From JAQIBY01 sp963676165 (GTDB lineage: Bacteria > Bacteroidota > Bacteroidia > Bacteroidales > ML635J-15): a stretch of DNA of 64,000 nucleotides. Under the pieces are notes generated by a model. That model did not search any database, was not told the origin of the DNA, and saw only the letters and a list, made by a program, of their open reading frames with translations. Positions 37,071 through 47,120 of this stretch are shown here, in pieces. Where the stretch lies: positions 2,046,001-2,110,000 of the forward strand of contig OY781043.1 in assembly GCA_963676165.1 (NCBI GenBank), in the 5' to 3' direction. The position numbers and the translations under genes were made by a program. The stretch's first letter is position 1; each line of letters opens with the position of its first letter.

Positions 37071-38948
37071 TTAGATTTTCCTGATTAGCTTGAAACTATA
37101 AGTGTGTTTTGATGATATGAGCTTCATGATATAAACACCCTCTGGCAGATATGATAAGTCTAAATTAAAACTCGTGTTGTAAGCAGACAGATTCAAATTA
37201 TCTAAAGTCACGAGTTTCCCTAATTCATCAAAAATTTGCACTGTCAATGTCTCTTCCTCAGTAACATGAGAAAAATTGATATTTAAATTATTTTGATAAG
37301 GATTCGGGTACACATCCACAGACCATGATTTCACATGACGGTTTCCTGCAATAATTTTGGAATATTGATATGCGCCATCAAAATCCACCTGTTTTAGACG
37401 ATAATATACAGTATTAGGAATGATGTCATAGTTCTCGTATTGATAATCCTGTTGGATATTTGTCGTAGATGCACCATTGACTTTAGCAATTTCCGTGAAT
37501 TTTTCAGAATCCATAGACATTTCAAGGCTGAAATAATCATTATTCTTTTCACTCGCGGTTGACCAAGTCAGCAAATCGAAATCTGAGGCTTGATCCAATT
37601 GAAATGACAGCAATTCGACAGGCAGTACATCTTCATTATCTTTCGGACCAGTTCCTGTGGCAAAAGTTCCACCTGAAAAACCAGTAACATCAGCTAATTC
37701 AACATAATTAACTCCATTTGTTGTAGTCAGCTCATCTCCCACCACCGTAGGTCCATAAGCATCAACTATCAATTCAGGAGTTGTCATTGAAGATAAATCC
37801 AAAGCATTTCCATCTATGCTTTTAAACCAACGCGGAGTGCGCAAAAAATCATGATCGTAACCAGCACTATTTACGGTTGTTGTTGTGCCATTTAAAAAGT
37901 CAGAAGCAATATCGTTAAGCCATGTTTTCTCTGCTAGAGGATAATAAAAACGCACTTTAACTGCCTGACTTAAACTCCCTTCAAAACTATTATAATCGGC
38001 GCCACTTGCATCCACTGACCAGCTACGACGAAGGGTCATACTCGAATATTCATTATTTGCTGCAACAGACAAATAATTTGTACCTGTCTCCGCAACATTA
38101 ATATGCACAGTCGCAGTGATATCGTTGGAGTTTTTATAAATTGAGAATACAAAGTCGTGAGGATTTGCAGCTGTTGAATAATGAGTCCAGCCGTCCACTT
38201 CGCAGAATGCTGTTGCTTCAATACTAGATCCATCAGCAACATAGACAAAATTATTGTCTAAGACTGTAATTTCTCTTGGGTCTAAAAACTCAGCACAAGT
38301 AGCATCCGCTAAGGTATTAAAATCAGCAAATAGCATGCCTTGAGTAAGATCAGCAATAAGTGTTGCGTCATTAGTGCTTAAAGCGTAAGCATCGTAGGTT
38401 CCAGAATTTGTGTAATCAATTTCTCCAAAACTTCCTGTTTCATTAAAATCGACAATCGTTCCGTCACTTGTGCTAACCAAAATGTATCTCAATTCATAAC
38501 CAGCATCCTGATTGTAATTTTCCACCGCAATTTCGATTGGGTTTCCGAAGCATACATCGTCAGGAGAACAGACATTTACTGCCCGATTGTAATATGGTTC
38601 AGACATTTCAAAACAGTTCCCTGCATCCTGATCGTAAGCGTCCAAGGCTGCCCAAGTTTGACCTATTGCAAGTTCTGCAGGCTGTGCTCCTTCATAATTA
38701 ACAGCATAAAGAAAATAAGACCCTTCATCAAGACTTCCAAAATTACCATCGGATGTGATGTCTAAGATATCACCTTGAGTTCCTGCGTTATCTTCGACAA
38801 GAACATATTGTTGCGTATATCCCAAAGTATTGGTATAACCATCAGCTTGCACAGAAACGACCCCAAAGAAATCGCACTGGGCTTTTAAGTTATTTGCCAA
38901 AGCAATAACCAACAAAATCGGGATAATATGTAATTTGATTTTTTTCAT
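37071..38948 (-). CDS. Secreted protein with T9SS type A sorting domain
   Basis: 625 residues. The signal peptide ends near NLKAQ. Central beta-rich domains are of unknown type (two related segments near 25-230 with YILVSTSDGTIVDFNETGSF and YVLVEDNAGTQGDILDITSD; a later LSFQLDQASDFDLLTWSTAS segment typical of T9SS cargo). The last about 75 residues are a type A sorting domain (VYPNPYQNNLNINF, VQIFDELGKLV, LPEGVYIMKLISS, FKLIRKI). It is the third gene of an operon with the two exported proteins upstream. Confidence 0.9.
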   Translation of the reverse strand: MKKIKLHIIPILLVIALANNLKAQCDFFGVVSVQADGYTNTLGYTQQYVLVEDNAGTQGDILDITSDGNFGSLDEGSYFLYAVNYEGAQPAELAIGQTWAALDAYDQDAGNCFEMSEPYYNRAVNVCSPDDVCFGNPIEIAVENYNQDAGYELRYILVSTSDGTIVDFNETGSFGEIDYTNSGTYDAYALSTNDATLIADLTQGMLFADFNTLADATCAEFLDPREITVLDNNFVYVADGSSIEATAFCEVDGWTHYSTAANPHDFVFSIYKNSNDITATVHINVAETGTNYLSVAANNEYSSMTLRRSWSVDASGADYNSFEGSLSQAVKVRFYYPLAEKTWLNDIASDFLNGTTTTVNSAGYDHDFLRTPRWFKSIDGNALDLSSMTTPELIVDAYGPTVVGDELTTTNGVNYVELADVTGFSGGTFATGTGPKDNEDVLPVELLSFQLDQASDFDLLTWSTASEKNNDYFSLEMSMDSEKFTEIAKVNGASTTNIQQDYQYENYDIIPNTVYYRLKQVDFDGAYQYSKIIAGNRHVKSWSVDVYPNPYQNNLNINFSHVTEEETLTVQIFDELGKLVTLDNLNLSAYNTSFNLDLSYLPEGVYIMKLISSKHTYSFKLIRKI

Positions 38949-38966
38949 AATATCAGATTTTGAGGA

Positions 38967-40658
38967 TTAGTATTGCCATGTTCCAGGATTAGCATTACAC
39001 GCATCCACACAGGTAAGTGAGATTTCAAACTGTCCTTCGGCAGCTCCATCACCATCCACATAAATGTAATAATCAGTACCATTTGCCGCGACAAAAGTGA
39101 TGCTTGAACTTGTACCTGTTCCGCTATCGTCGTCACCACCTTCGCAAACAAGCGACCCACAAGTTCCGCTGAACACATTGATTTGTGTATCAAAGTTTGT
39201 TCCTGCATTGTCTGTAGAGATGGTCACCTCCTGCCCTGTTCCAGTAAACTGATACCACACACCTTTACTTGTTGTTCCTCCGCCAGAACATGCTGAAGGA
39301 GCATCCGTATCAGTTGCAAGAATATTACTGGCTATATCGGAATCGCCACAAGTAAGTGTCATGGCATTAGCACATTCGTCATTATCGGGAGTGATAACAA
39401 CACCAGCTACAGGCTCAAAATAATAATCGCATAAATCTCCTGCATAGCCATCGATACGAATATAATAGGTACTACCAATAGTTAGCCCTGAAAAATTCCA
39501 AGTTGCAGTTGTCAACTCTCCAGATGGACTAACACAACTTCCTGTAATATTGACAAGGGAACCACAAGTACCACTAAACACAGCCAATTGAATTCCATCG
39601 TCGTTGGCACAATCACCAATGGTATAGTCAAGTTCAATTTCAGTATCTGCAGCAATAAAGCGCATCCAAGAATCATTATCTACAGACTGTCCACAGACAT
39701 CAGGACTACCAGCACTCACAGTATAAGAACAACTTGTACTTCCATTGAAAGGCTGTGACAAATCAATTATTGGTGCATCGGCACATTCATCTTCTGGTAA
39801 AGATGGTGCATCAGCACAAATATCGCAAGCTGTAACAACTTCGCTGTTGTAACAAGCTACGGCATCATCATGATCAATCACCATTAGAGTAAGATCAGAA
39901 GACAATCCAGAAATGGTATAAGCTCCACTACCAACTGCTGATTCATAAGTTGTTGTCCCATCTGTAATATCAACATTGGTAGCACTACCCAAACTTGTCA
40001 CATCAACTTCTAAGTCAAATGTACTATAATCGCCAATACAAGTTTTAGTAACAGAAAAAGTTGGAGCAGTTCCTGTGCAAGGAAAAGAAACCAAGATGTT
40101 GTCAATGGAAGCATACCAATTATACTCACCGTAATAAAATGCTCTAATGGAGTATTCATGACCATTAGTTAATGTGTGTGAAGCACTATAAGAAGCATCG
40201 TCATCAGCAGAATTGAGTGTTACTAAATTCGCTGCAACAGAACCGAGTGTTTCATCGTATAAGTCAATCTGTAAAACACTTGGTGATGCATATTTAAATG
40301 CGTAGTCAAATTCAATATTTGCTGAGATATCCGTCCCGTATGTATTCTCGAAAGTACCTAAAACTAAAGTATTTTCATTTACGGTTCCACTGCTACCGTA
40401 TTGTACTCTAGCACGTTTATTTGTACACCCTGTACAGGTTGGACTTGTTGATGTACTCACCTCCCATTTTTCAGTACTTGTATTACCGGCACCATCAATT
40501 TGATGTGGATATACAGAAGCCGTTGAAGTGATTTCTCCAGTTGCATAAGATTCAAAATCTTCTTCGTAAAGCACAATATTTTGAGTAAAGGCAATATTTG
40601 CATTCAACAAACATGAAGCAATAAACCCAAGAACAAATAATTTTTGTATAGTTTTCAT
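38967..40658 (-). CDS. Exported protein with PPC-like domains, no sorting domain
   Basis: 563 residues. Signal peptide (NIAFTQN), an N-terminal beta-sandwich resembling a carbohydrate-binding module (LYEEDFESYATGEITS; THTLTNGHEYSIRAFYYGEY), then repeated PPC-like modules (DECADAPIIDLSQPFNGSTS; DECANAMTLTCGDSDIASN; both ending in Cys). It ends abruptly at CNANPGTWQY without a T9SS C-terminal domain, although the next gene (18 nt away) has one. Truncation of a longer cargo protein is possible; the reading frames downstream show no continuation. Many Cys suggest disulfides. Confidence 0.85.
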   Translation of the reverse strand: MKTIQKLFVLGFIASCLLNANIAFTQNIVLYEEDFESYATGEITSTASVYPHQIDGAGNTSTEKWEVSTSTSPTCTGCTNKRARVQYGSSGTVNENTLVLGTFENTYGTDISANIEFDYAFKYASPSVLQIDLYDETLGSVAANLVTLNSADDDASYSASHTLTNGHEYSIRAFYYGEYNWYASIDNILVSFPCTGTAPTFSVTKTCIGDYSTFDLEVDVTSLGSATNVDITDGTTTYESAVGSGAYTISGLSSDLTLMVIDHDDAVACYNSEVVTACDICADAPSLPEDECADAPIIDLSQPFNGSTSCSYTVSAGSPDVCGQSVDNDSWMRFIAADTEIELDYTIGDCANDDGIQLAVFSGTCGSLVNITGSCVSPSGELTTATWNFSGLTIGSTYYIRIDGYAGDLCDYYFEPVAGVVITPDNDECANAMTLTCGDSDIASNILATDTDAPSACSGGGTTSKGVWYQFTGTGQEVTISTDNAGTNFDTQINVFSGTCGSLVCEGGDDDSGTGTSSSITFVAANGTDYYIYVDGDGAAEGQFEISLTCVDACNANPGTWQY

Positions 40659-40661
40659 CGT

Positions 40662-41033
40662 TTATCGCTTTAATTGATTAATTAATTCATTCACTTCAGA
40701 TTCACTGACACACTCATATTGCTCATCTTTGGAAAGTTGAACAAAATCCACATCATCAATAACATCTTTGATTTGCAAATCTTTACGTTTATAAATCTCA
40801 GCAATCACCATTTCTGTCAGGATATCATCACCTTGACAAAGGGCTTTAACTTTCACAATAAGTTGAGATGGTTGTGGTGTTTGTGAAAATGTAACCACTG
40901 CCATTGGCTCAGCTTTGGGTTGAACAGTCTGAGAGTTTTGTTTAATTTGTGTTTCAGATTGTGCATTTGATTGTGCATGCGCAGTACTCAACACGAAAGA
41001 AAGTGCGAGTAAGAATAAGATTTTTTGTTTCAT
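40662..41033 (-). CDS. Small exported protein of unknown function
   Basis: About 123 residues from the Met at 41033, which starts a good signal peptide (cleavage near AHAQS). The mature protein has a Gln/Ser-rich linker and a short C-terminal domain (MAVVTFSQTPQPSQLIVKV, LTEMVIAEIYKRKDLQIKD). No family is recognised. It leads the operon with the two secreted proteins (3 nt to the next start). A -7-like box (TATGTTTG) lies upstream at 41066-41059 on the minus strand. Confidence 0.72.
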   Translation of the reverse strand: MKQKILFLLALSFVLSTAHAQSNAQSETQIKQNSQTVQPKAEPMAVVTFSQTPQPSQLIVKVKALCQGDDILTEMVIAEIYKRKDLQIKDVIDDVDFVQLSKDEQYECVSESEVNELINQLKR

Positions 41034-41260
41034 AGCTTTTTGTTTTAAATTCCGTAAGCAAACATACAGCACACATTAAGTTAAGCTTGTCTTAATACAG
41101 GAATAAAAAGTACGGAAACAGGAATTTTTACTGCAGGGCAAGGGAAATGAAGGGTGGAGCTTTTGTCACAGTTTTTGAAAAAAATCAAAAACTCCGCCAA
41201 TAGCTTATTGCATTTTGCTTGATAAGCATGATTGGTTCGATAATATCTCTCAGCCTAAGC

Positions 41261-41289
41261 AAAAGACTGTGACCCCATGAGAATCACAG
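41261..41289 (-). terminator. Terminator after the Na/Pi cotransporter gene (minus strand)
   Basis: On the minus strand CTGTGA-TTCTCATGGGG-TCACAG is followed by TCTTTT. It lies about 25 nt after the stop at 41312. The rest of 41073-41311 shows nothing. Confidence 0.6.
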
Positions 41290-41311
41290 CCGTTTGTAGT
41301 ATTAATTTAAA

Positions 41312-43039
41312 TTACATATCATGTTTTACACCATCCTGAGAAGCGAACAAACGAACAACATGATTTGCTAAATCTCCAATGCGTAGTAATTCAGCGTAAG
41401 TATCTGCATACACTACTCCTACTTTGGTTTTATACACACCTTTTTTCAGATTTTTAAAGTGTTCCTGCTGGAGATTTTCATGCATAATACGAATCTCCTT
41501 CATCATGGCTTTTACTTTGTACAAATCAATGCTAAGTTCTGGATCTCTAATCACTTCGAGCATTACATTAAATTGTTTTGAGACTTCATTGGCAAAATCA
41601 ACAAGGTTTTTGTTAAGCTCTTCATCAAACTTTGCTTTTAAAGCCATTTTTCTTTCCACAGTTTTGGAAATGGTATAACATGCGTCAGCAATACTTTCTA
41701 TTTGAGTTGTAATTTGCAGCATGCGGTTAATGCTTTCTGCTGCAGAGGGAGACAATTCTTGCTTTGAGACTTCAGCAAGATAAGCAGTGATTTCGACCTC
41801 AAATTCATCAGCTATCCCTTCTGTTTTCTTAATTTTGTCTTGGTATTTAACAATTTGTTTAGAGGATGTTTCTTCCAGCAGTTTTTGAGTTCTGCAAAAC
41901 ATTTTTTCCACCTTTTCGGTAAACACCATCAGTTCTTTTCTCGCCTGCAATACAGACAAATCAATGGTTGAAAGCAATCCGGTACTAATATATTGAAGCT
42001 TAAACTCTTCATCGTCATCTTTTTGCTTCACAATACGTACAATTAATCGCTCAATCGGTTTAACAAACCAGATTAAAATAAAGGTATTAAGCACATTAAA
42101 GACAGTATGAAAGATGGAAAGTGCGATAGGTATTGCAGCATGTGTTTGTTCAGCTGTTTGTCCATCAATCATGTATGGAGAATTCAATCCATTTTTTACA
42201 GCAATACTACTAATAAGCTCCAAAAATCCGGAAAAAAAAGGTAAAACAAGTAAAACTCCAAACATATTAAAGAATAAATGAGCCATAGCAGTACGTTTCG
42301 CTGATGTATTGGCAATTAGCGCAGCAAGGTTTGCAGTAATTGTGGTTCCTATATTTTGTCCCAGAACCATTGCTGCAGCCATTTCATAAGATATCCACCC
42401 ATTAAAACACATCACTAAAGTCAATGCCATGGTAGCACTAGAAGACTGAATTACCATAGTTAACACCGTACCGATAAGCACAAAAATCAGCACTGAAGAG
42501 AATCCATTATCCGAGAAGTTTGTGAGGAACTTAAGGATTTCCGGATTGCTATTAATATCAGGGGTTGAATGATTCAGAAAATCGAGCCCGATAAAGATGA
42601 GAGCAAATCCCATAATTACCATACCCCAATTGTAACGGTTTGAATTTTTTGAAAACAACAATGGGAAAGTCAATCCGATTAATGGCAAAACAAGCACACT
42701 GATATTCACTTTAAAGCCAAGGATAGATATCAACCAAGCGGTCACTGTTGTACCGATATTTGAACCCATAATAACACCTATGGACTCCGTGAAAGTCACC
42801 AATCCAGCATTCACAAAACTCACAAGCATAACTGTAGTCGCGGAAGAGGACTGAATGATTGCTGTTATTAGAAACCCGGTAAAAATTCCTTTAAAACGAT
42901 TCGAGGTCATTGCGGAAAGGATATTACGCAATCTATCTCCAGCTACTTTCTGAAGCGATTCACTCATCAGCTTCATGCCAAACAAGAAAAGACCCAGAGC
43001 TCCTAAAAGCTTCAATAGGTCGAAAATGGAATAATCCAT
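41312..43039 (-). CDS. Na+/phosphate cotransporter (NptA/PhoU-domain)
   Basis: 575 residues. The N-terminal half has two repeats of the Na/Pi cotransporter family with the QSSSAT motif (TAIIQSSSATTVMLVSF and TMVIQSSSATMALTLVM) within about 8-10 helices. The C-terminal about 230 residues are a cytoplasmic PhoU-like helical domain (AAESINRMLQITTQIESIAD). It imports phosphate with sodium across the inner membrane; PhoU-like parts regulate it. Stands alone with its own terminator. Confidence 0.95.
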   Translation of the reverse strand: MDYSIFDLLKLLGALGLFLFGMKLMSESLQKVAGDRLRNILSAMTSNRFKGIFTGFLITAIIQSSSATTVMLVSFVNAGLVTFTESIGVIMGSNIGTTVTAWLISILGFKVNISVLVLPLIGLTFPLLFSKNSNRYNWGMVIMGFALIFIGLDFLNHSTPDINSNPEILKFLTNFSDNGFSSVLIFVLIGTVLTMVIQSSSATMALTLVMCFNGWISYEMAAAMVLGQNIGTTITANLAALIANTSAKRTAMAHLFFNMFGVLLVLPFFSGFLELISSIAVKNGLNSPYMIDGQTAEQTHAAIPIALSIFHTVFNVLNTFILIWFVKPIERLIVRIVKQKDDDEEFKLQYISTGLLSTIDLSVLQARKELMVFTEKVEKMFCRTQKLLEETSSKQIVKYQDKIKKTEGIADEFEVEITAYLAEVSKQELSPSAAESINRMLQITTQIESIADACYTISKTVERKMALKAKFDEELNKNLVDFANEVSKQFNVMLEVIRDPELSIDLYKVKAMMKEIRIMHENLQQEHFKNLKKGVYKTKVGVVYADTYAELLRIGDLANHVVRLFASQDGVKHDM

Positions 43040-43219
43040 AAATCAATACAATTTAGTCAGTCAATTTATGGGGTAAAAGTAGTGAAATAATAGAACAAAC
43101 AAATGAGACCTGTCACAAAACAGAAAATGGATTAACGAGGGAGTCCTTACCTCATTAATCATCCTAAAAAAACAAGTCGTATTAAAATTGAAATGATTTC
43201 TTTTTGACAAATCCACACA

Positions 43220-43804
43220 CTACTTTTCGTTTACCAACTTGAGCACTTTTTTAATAAATTCACTTTTCCCATTCGTATATTTTTCTCGATGATTAGGGTA
43301 TTTTTCTGCCAGTTCTGTCTTAAGTATCTCATAAGCCCTAGCCCATTTCGGATTATTTATCATAAACCTACAGAACCTCACCTCATCCCAATCACCCAAA
43401 TATCTAATATGTAAGTGATAAACATTTTCAGAAAAACCATCCAAAGTATAACCTTTATAAAAGGACATATTTGGAGCAGGATTCTCCATTTGCGTCACAC
43501 ACATATAATCCAAAGATTCAAGTTTTGACCTAAAAATTTTCAAATTTGTATCTTCAGGTATTTCAATAAGCATATCGAGTATTGGCTTGGCTTTAATATT
43601 AGGAATAGCAGTGCTCCCTATGTGATGAAAAACAAATCCCTTTAGGGATAATACTTCCGAAATTTTAGCCTTCTCAATTTGATACAAAGACGCCCAATCT
43701 TTTTTTGCGTTACTTTGTACAATTGGAAAAATTTTGCCAATCTCTTCCTCTGACATTTCAGTAATTTTGTTTTTCAAATTTTCATTATTCATAAGAACTG
43801 CCAT
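43220..43804 (-). CDS. GrpB family nucleotidyltransferase-like protein
   Basis: 194 residues of the UPF0157/GrpB family, recognised by FHHIGSTAIPNIKAKPILDM (the GS...D-x-D-like nucleotidyltransferase core) and HLHIRYLGDWDEVRFCRFM. Function is unknown; members adopt a nucleotidyltransferase fold. A Met at 43792 is an alternative start. The preceding neighbour is 23 nt away on the same strand. Confidence 0.9.
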   Translation of the reverse strand: MAVLMNNENLKNKITEMSEEEIGKIFPIVQSNAKKDWASLYQIEKAKISEVLSLKGFVFHHIGSTAIPNIKAKPILDMLIEIPEDTNLKIFRSKLESLDYMCVTQMENPAPNMSFYKGYTLDGFSENVYHLHIRYLGDWDEVRFCRFMINNPKWARAYEILKTELAEKYPNHREKYTNGKSEFIKKVLKLVNEK

Positions 43805-43827
43805 TTTGCTTTTCCACTCAGGAGATT

Positions 43828-44241
43828 TTACTTTATTTCCTCTTCAGAAAAGACATGATAACAATGTCTGCATTTCAACTTTGCTCCTTTAAACATTTCT
43901 GCTGGCGTTGAAACAGAAAAAACAGACAATAGGATAATTCCAAGAGCTTTCCATAAATTTTTTGCAGAATATTTCACACGAACATTTTCAGATCCGCACT
44001 TGGGACAAACAATTTTCTTATCGGCTGGATTAGCAACCTCAGAATCAGCAATTAATTTACGATACAACACCAAATCATCCTCTGCAATTTGCAACTCAGC
44101 CTCCATCATTGGGAGGTAATTGAGCATTTGTGTGCTTAAACCATTTTTAATTTGACAACGAATGCCTTCCGATTCTAATTTCGATTTAAGTACAAGAAAT
44201 TCCGTTGCATTGCGGGCTGTTTTAATGGTAATGAAATTCAT
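43828..44241 (-). CDS. DUF2007-domain protein with C-terminal zinc ribbon
   Basis: About 137 residues from the Met at 44241 (an upstream Met at 44280 adds 13). N-terminal DUF2007 (TARNATEFLVLKSKLESEGI, LQIAEDDLVLYRKLI) is a PII-like-fold putative signal-transducing domain. The C-terminal part has a zinc ribbon of two Cys pairs (CPKCGSENV and CRHCYHVF) flanking a hydrophobic segment (WKALGIILLSVFSVSTP). The partner is unknown. Confidence 0.8.
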   Translation of the reverse strand: MNFITIKTARNATEFLVLKSKLESEGIRCQIKNGLSTQMLNYLPMMEAELQIAEDDLVLYRKLIADSEVANPADKKIVCPKCGSENVRVKYSAKNLWKALGIILLSVFSVSTPAEMFKGAKLKCRHCYHVFSEEEIK

Positions 44242-44301
44242 AAGAGCAAAGATAGTAATAATTGCACATATCTTCGACAAGGCAATGAGCAGATAAGACT
44301 T

Positions 44302-45738
44302 TTAAGCACGCTGTTCGGAACTTTCTAAATCTACTTGAGAAATGACATTTGCAACGTCCTGATCGGAGCCATTTTTGTAATCGACTTTAGTTAAAAGGAG
44401 TTCCAGCAATGGCAACATGCGCTTTAACCCACCAGTATTAATGACAAATTTCCATAAGCTTTCAAATTTCTTCCATCCACCAGTATAAACCAAGTGTTTA
44501 AGTTTATGCTTGAGACTGTCATGGCTTAGTGCAGCCTGAAAGACATTATTCCATCGATAAAACTCTATGTATGCCCATTGGTATCCATCCTCTAGCTCTT
44601 GTGGAGTTAACAATTTAGGCTGATAAACCGTGTGTCTGGTGTCATACAAATCCCAATCCTGACTTAAGATACGATTTTCGCTCAACATATGTTGATACAA
44701 TCGAGTTCCAGGATAAGGAGTTAACATGTGGTAAGTGGATGTAGTTATCGCATTTTCAACACCCCAGTCCACTGTACGTTTAAACACATCTTGGTTGTCA
44801 TTATCAAGACCAAACACAAAGCTACCGTTTATCATAATACCCAAATCGTGCAAACGTTTTGCCGCTCGCTCATAGTTGAGTTTCAGGTTTTGAGATTTAT
44901 TGCTTTGTTTTAAGTTTTCGGGAGAAAAGGTTTCAAAACCAACAAATAAGCTCCTCAATCCTGCCTCAGCAGCTTTCTCAATTAAATCGCCATGCAAAAC
45001 AGACTGGACAGTAGCCGCACCCTGAAACACACGATTCATGCCTTTCATTTCCTGAAACAAGTCGCGTGCAAGTTTTGGATTTCCCAACAAATGATCATCC
45101 AAGAAATACAGATGTTTTCCTTTTAATCGAGAAATTTCTGTCAGAATTTCATCTATACGTTGCGTATAAAAAGATTTTCCACCTTGAAAAAAAGCATCTT
45201 TATAACAAAAATCGCAATGGTGAGGACAACCTCGTGAAATAACTAAAGAATTCGGTACCAGATATTTCTCACGTTTGATTAAATCGCGACGAATCGGTGG
45301 TTGATTTTGTATGGTTCTTCCATTTGTTGAGATGTAGGATTTTTTAGGCACATTCGACCTAAAATCCTTTAGAAACTCTGGGAATGTCTGCTCGGCAGGA
45401 CCTAGAAATATTGTATCGGCATGTTGACTTGCTTCATCAGGTAAAGAAGTGACATGAAGACCACCAAGCACGACATAACTTCCTTTTTTGCGGTAATGAT
45501 CAGCAATTTCATATGCCCGTTTGGCATTGGTAATATACACTTGGATAAGTACAAGGTGAGGTTCATCGTCCAAGTTGAGTTTTTCTACATGTTGATCTTG
45601 CAAATCAATTTGATCGTCGTCATTCAGATATGCTGCTAAGGTGGCTAAACCCAAAGGAGGAAATAAAGAATACTTTATTGGGCGCCAAAATGCACTTTTT
45701 GCTTCGGTTAATGAGGGGAGAATAAGTTTTACTTTCAT
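44302..45738 (-). CDS. B12-binding-domain radical SAM protein
   Basis: 478 residues. An N-terminal B12-binding-like Rossmann domain (about 1-140; LVLIQVYITNAKRAYEIADHY, VVLGGLHVTSLPDEASQHAD) is followed by a radical SAM barrel with the [4Fe-4S] motif SRGCPHHCDFCYKDAFF (CxxxCxxC) and FLDDHLLGN. The C-terminal part (YHMLTPYPGTRLYQ, WNNVFQAALSH) is typical of family members involved in hopanoid, lipid or tRNA-like chemistry; no substrate can be named. No obvious pathway neighbours. Confidence 0.9.
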   Translation of the reverse strand: MKVKLILPSLTEAKSAFWRPIKYSLFPPLGLATLAAYLNDDDQIDLQDQHVEKLNLDDEPHLVLIQVYITNAKRAYEIADHYRKKGSYVVLGGLHVTSLPDEASQHADTIFLGPAEQTFPEFLKDFRSNVPKKSYISTNGRTIQNQPPIRRDLIKREKYLVPNSLVISRGCPHHCDFCYKDAFFQGGKSFYTQRIDEILTEISRLKGKHLYFLDDHLLGNPKLARDLFQEMKGMNRVFQGAATVQSVLHGDLIEKAAEAGLRSLFVGFETFSPENLKQSNKSQNLKLNYERAAKRLHDLGIMINGSFVFGLDNDNQDVFKRTVDWGVENAITTSTYHMLTPYPGTRLYQHMLSENRILSQDWDLYDTRHTVYQPKLLTPQELEDGYQWAYIEFYRWNNVFQAALSHDSLKHKLKHLVYTGGWKKFESLWKFVINTGGLKRMLPLLELLLTKVDYKNGSDQDVANVISQVDLESSEQRA

Positions 45739-45871
45739 GTGCTTTAAGTTTCACTTATAGAAACTAAAAAAATAGAATTTTAGTATAAATTCATTTCACA
45801 AGAAATGTAAAACTTTCGCTGAAAGCCAGTTGTAAAGTGAGAAAGCAGAAAATAAATTTTTCAGAAAAACA

Positions 45872-46972
45872 TCAATTAAAAGGGAGAAAATCGTCATCTG
45901 AAATAAAGAATTTGTCTATTGACTTATAGTAGACTCCGGACAATGTTGTGAGATAAACTTTACCATTACATACACTAACAGATGTAATACTATTTCCGTC
46001 CAGACCGTCATTATCAAGTTCTCGCGCAATCATCACATCACCATCCATAACAAACTCCCAAAGCTGACCATAACGGAACCCAACAATTCTATCATCAATA
46101 TTAGTCATACTTATTTGACTCAACTCAAATTGGACTTGTACCACTTGCTCCCAAGACAATCCTTCATTTCTGGATCGATATAAATTGTCATGAGTAATAC
46201 CATAATAAGAATCAGAATCAGAAAACATTCGATTTATTCTTCCATCAAAAACTTTGACAATATCACCTAAGCTATCAACCCGGTAAACTGAAGAGCTAAG
46301 TGTTACAAAAAAGTAATCATCCACTGACTCAAGTGCTAAGACAGATTGATTTTGAATATCTGGAAATTCAATGATTTGGGTTTTAATTGTATCTAGTAAG
46401 ATATTGTAATAAGATTGCTCTATCTTAACACTAACTAAAGCCAGCTTATGCAATAATTGAGCATCCACCTTTACCTGATACGGCACCAATGCTTGTTTTG
46501 AATTATTGATTTTTATGCATTCCCCAGATGCATATGATAAAAAATCAAAATTATAAAATGTGCTATCAATATCAGTCATTGACAAGAAAAAATCCGAACT
46601 TCCATTAAAATTCATAGGATTCTCGTTAGGAGCAAACCGCAAACATCCAAATTGACGTCCACGCGAAATGAAATAATCATCAGAGATAGGAAATTTCGAC
46701 TGACTTGGCTGCTCGTTTCCTAACACATTAAACTCCACATACTCATCAGAAATGTCGGAATTTCCACCAGCGTTCTCAATTCTTGCAAATGATTCATAAC
46801 CTAAAAAGAAAATTGCATCTTTGCTTGCATGACTATTTAACTGACTTACATTATCATACACAAAAGCGGGATGCAACTTCCAATGGCAGTTATTTTCAAC
46901 TTCAATGATTTGTTCTTTTTCGCAACTTACGAATACGATTGCAATACTCAATAAAAACAATAGCTTTTTCAT
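45872..46972 (-). CDS. Putative lipoprotein with beta-propeller-like sequence
   Basis: About 366 residues from the Met at 46972, which gives a lipoprotein signal (IVFVSCEKEQ). The mature protein is rich in short strand-turn repeats (FVTLSSSVYRVDSLG, SDSYYGITHDNLYRSRNEGLSWEQVVQ), the latter resembling Asp-box/BNR-type propeller repeats. No enzyme family recognised. It is encoded after a T9SS cargo gene on the same strand, 148 nt apart. Confidence 0.72.
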   Translation of the reverse strand: MKKLLFLLSIAIVFVSCEKEQIIEVENNCHWKLHPAFVYDNVSQLNSHASKDAIFFLGYESFARIENAGGNSDISDEYVEFNVLGNEQPSQSKFPISDDYFISRGRQFGCLRFAPNENPMNFNGSSDFFLSMTDIDSTFYNFDFLSYASGECIKINNSKQALVPYQVKVDAQLLHKLALVSVKIEQSYYNILLDTIKTQIIEFPDIQNQSVLALESVDDYFFVTLSSSVYRVDSLGDIVKVFDGRINRMFSDSDSYYGITHDNLYRSRNEGLSWEQVVQVQFELSQISMTNIDDRIVGFRYGQLWEFVMDGDVMIARELDNDGLDGNSITSVSVCNGKVYLTTLSGVYYKSIDKFFISDDDFLPFN

Positions 46973-47120
46973 AGTGACATATTTAGGATTTAATTGTACT
47001 TTCTGGTACATTTTAACAATAATCATACCAATATCACTACAAAATCGACACAATTTCAACATACAACAAAAAAGCAATTAATATTCAAAGAATTGTGCAA
47101 AGACTATTTCAATTAAAAGA

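Noticed and set aside
38945..39208. A second open frame overlapping the end of the PPC-module protein, checked as a possible frameshifted sorting domain
   Set aside because: Its sequence has no sorting-domain features and it is fully explained as an out-of-frame shadow.
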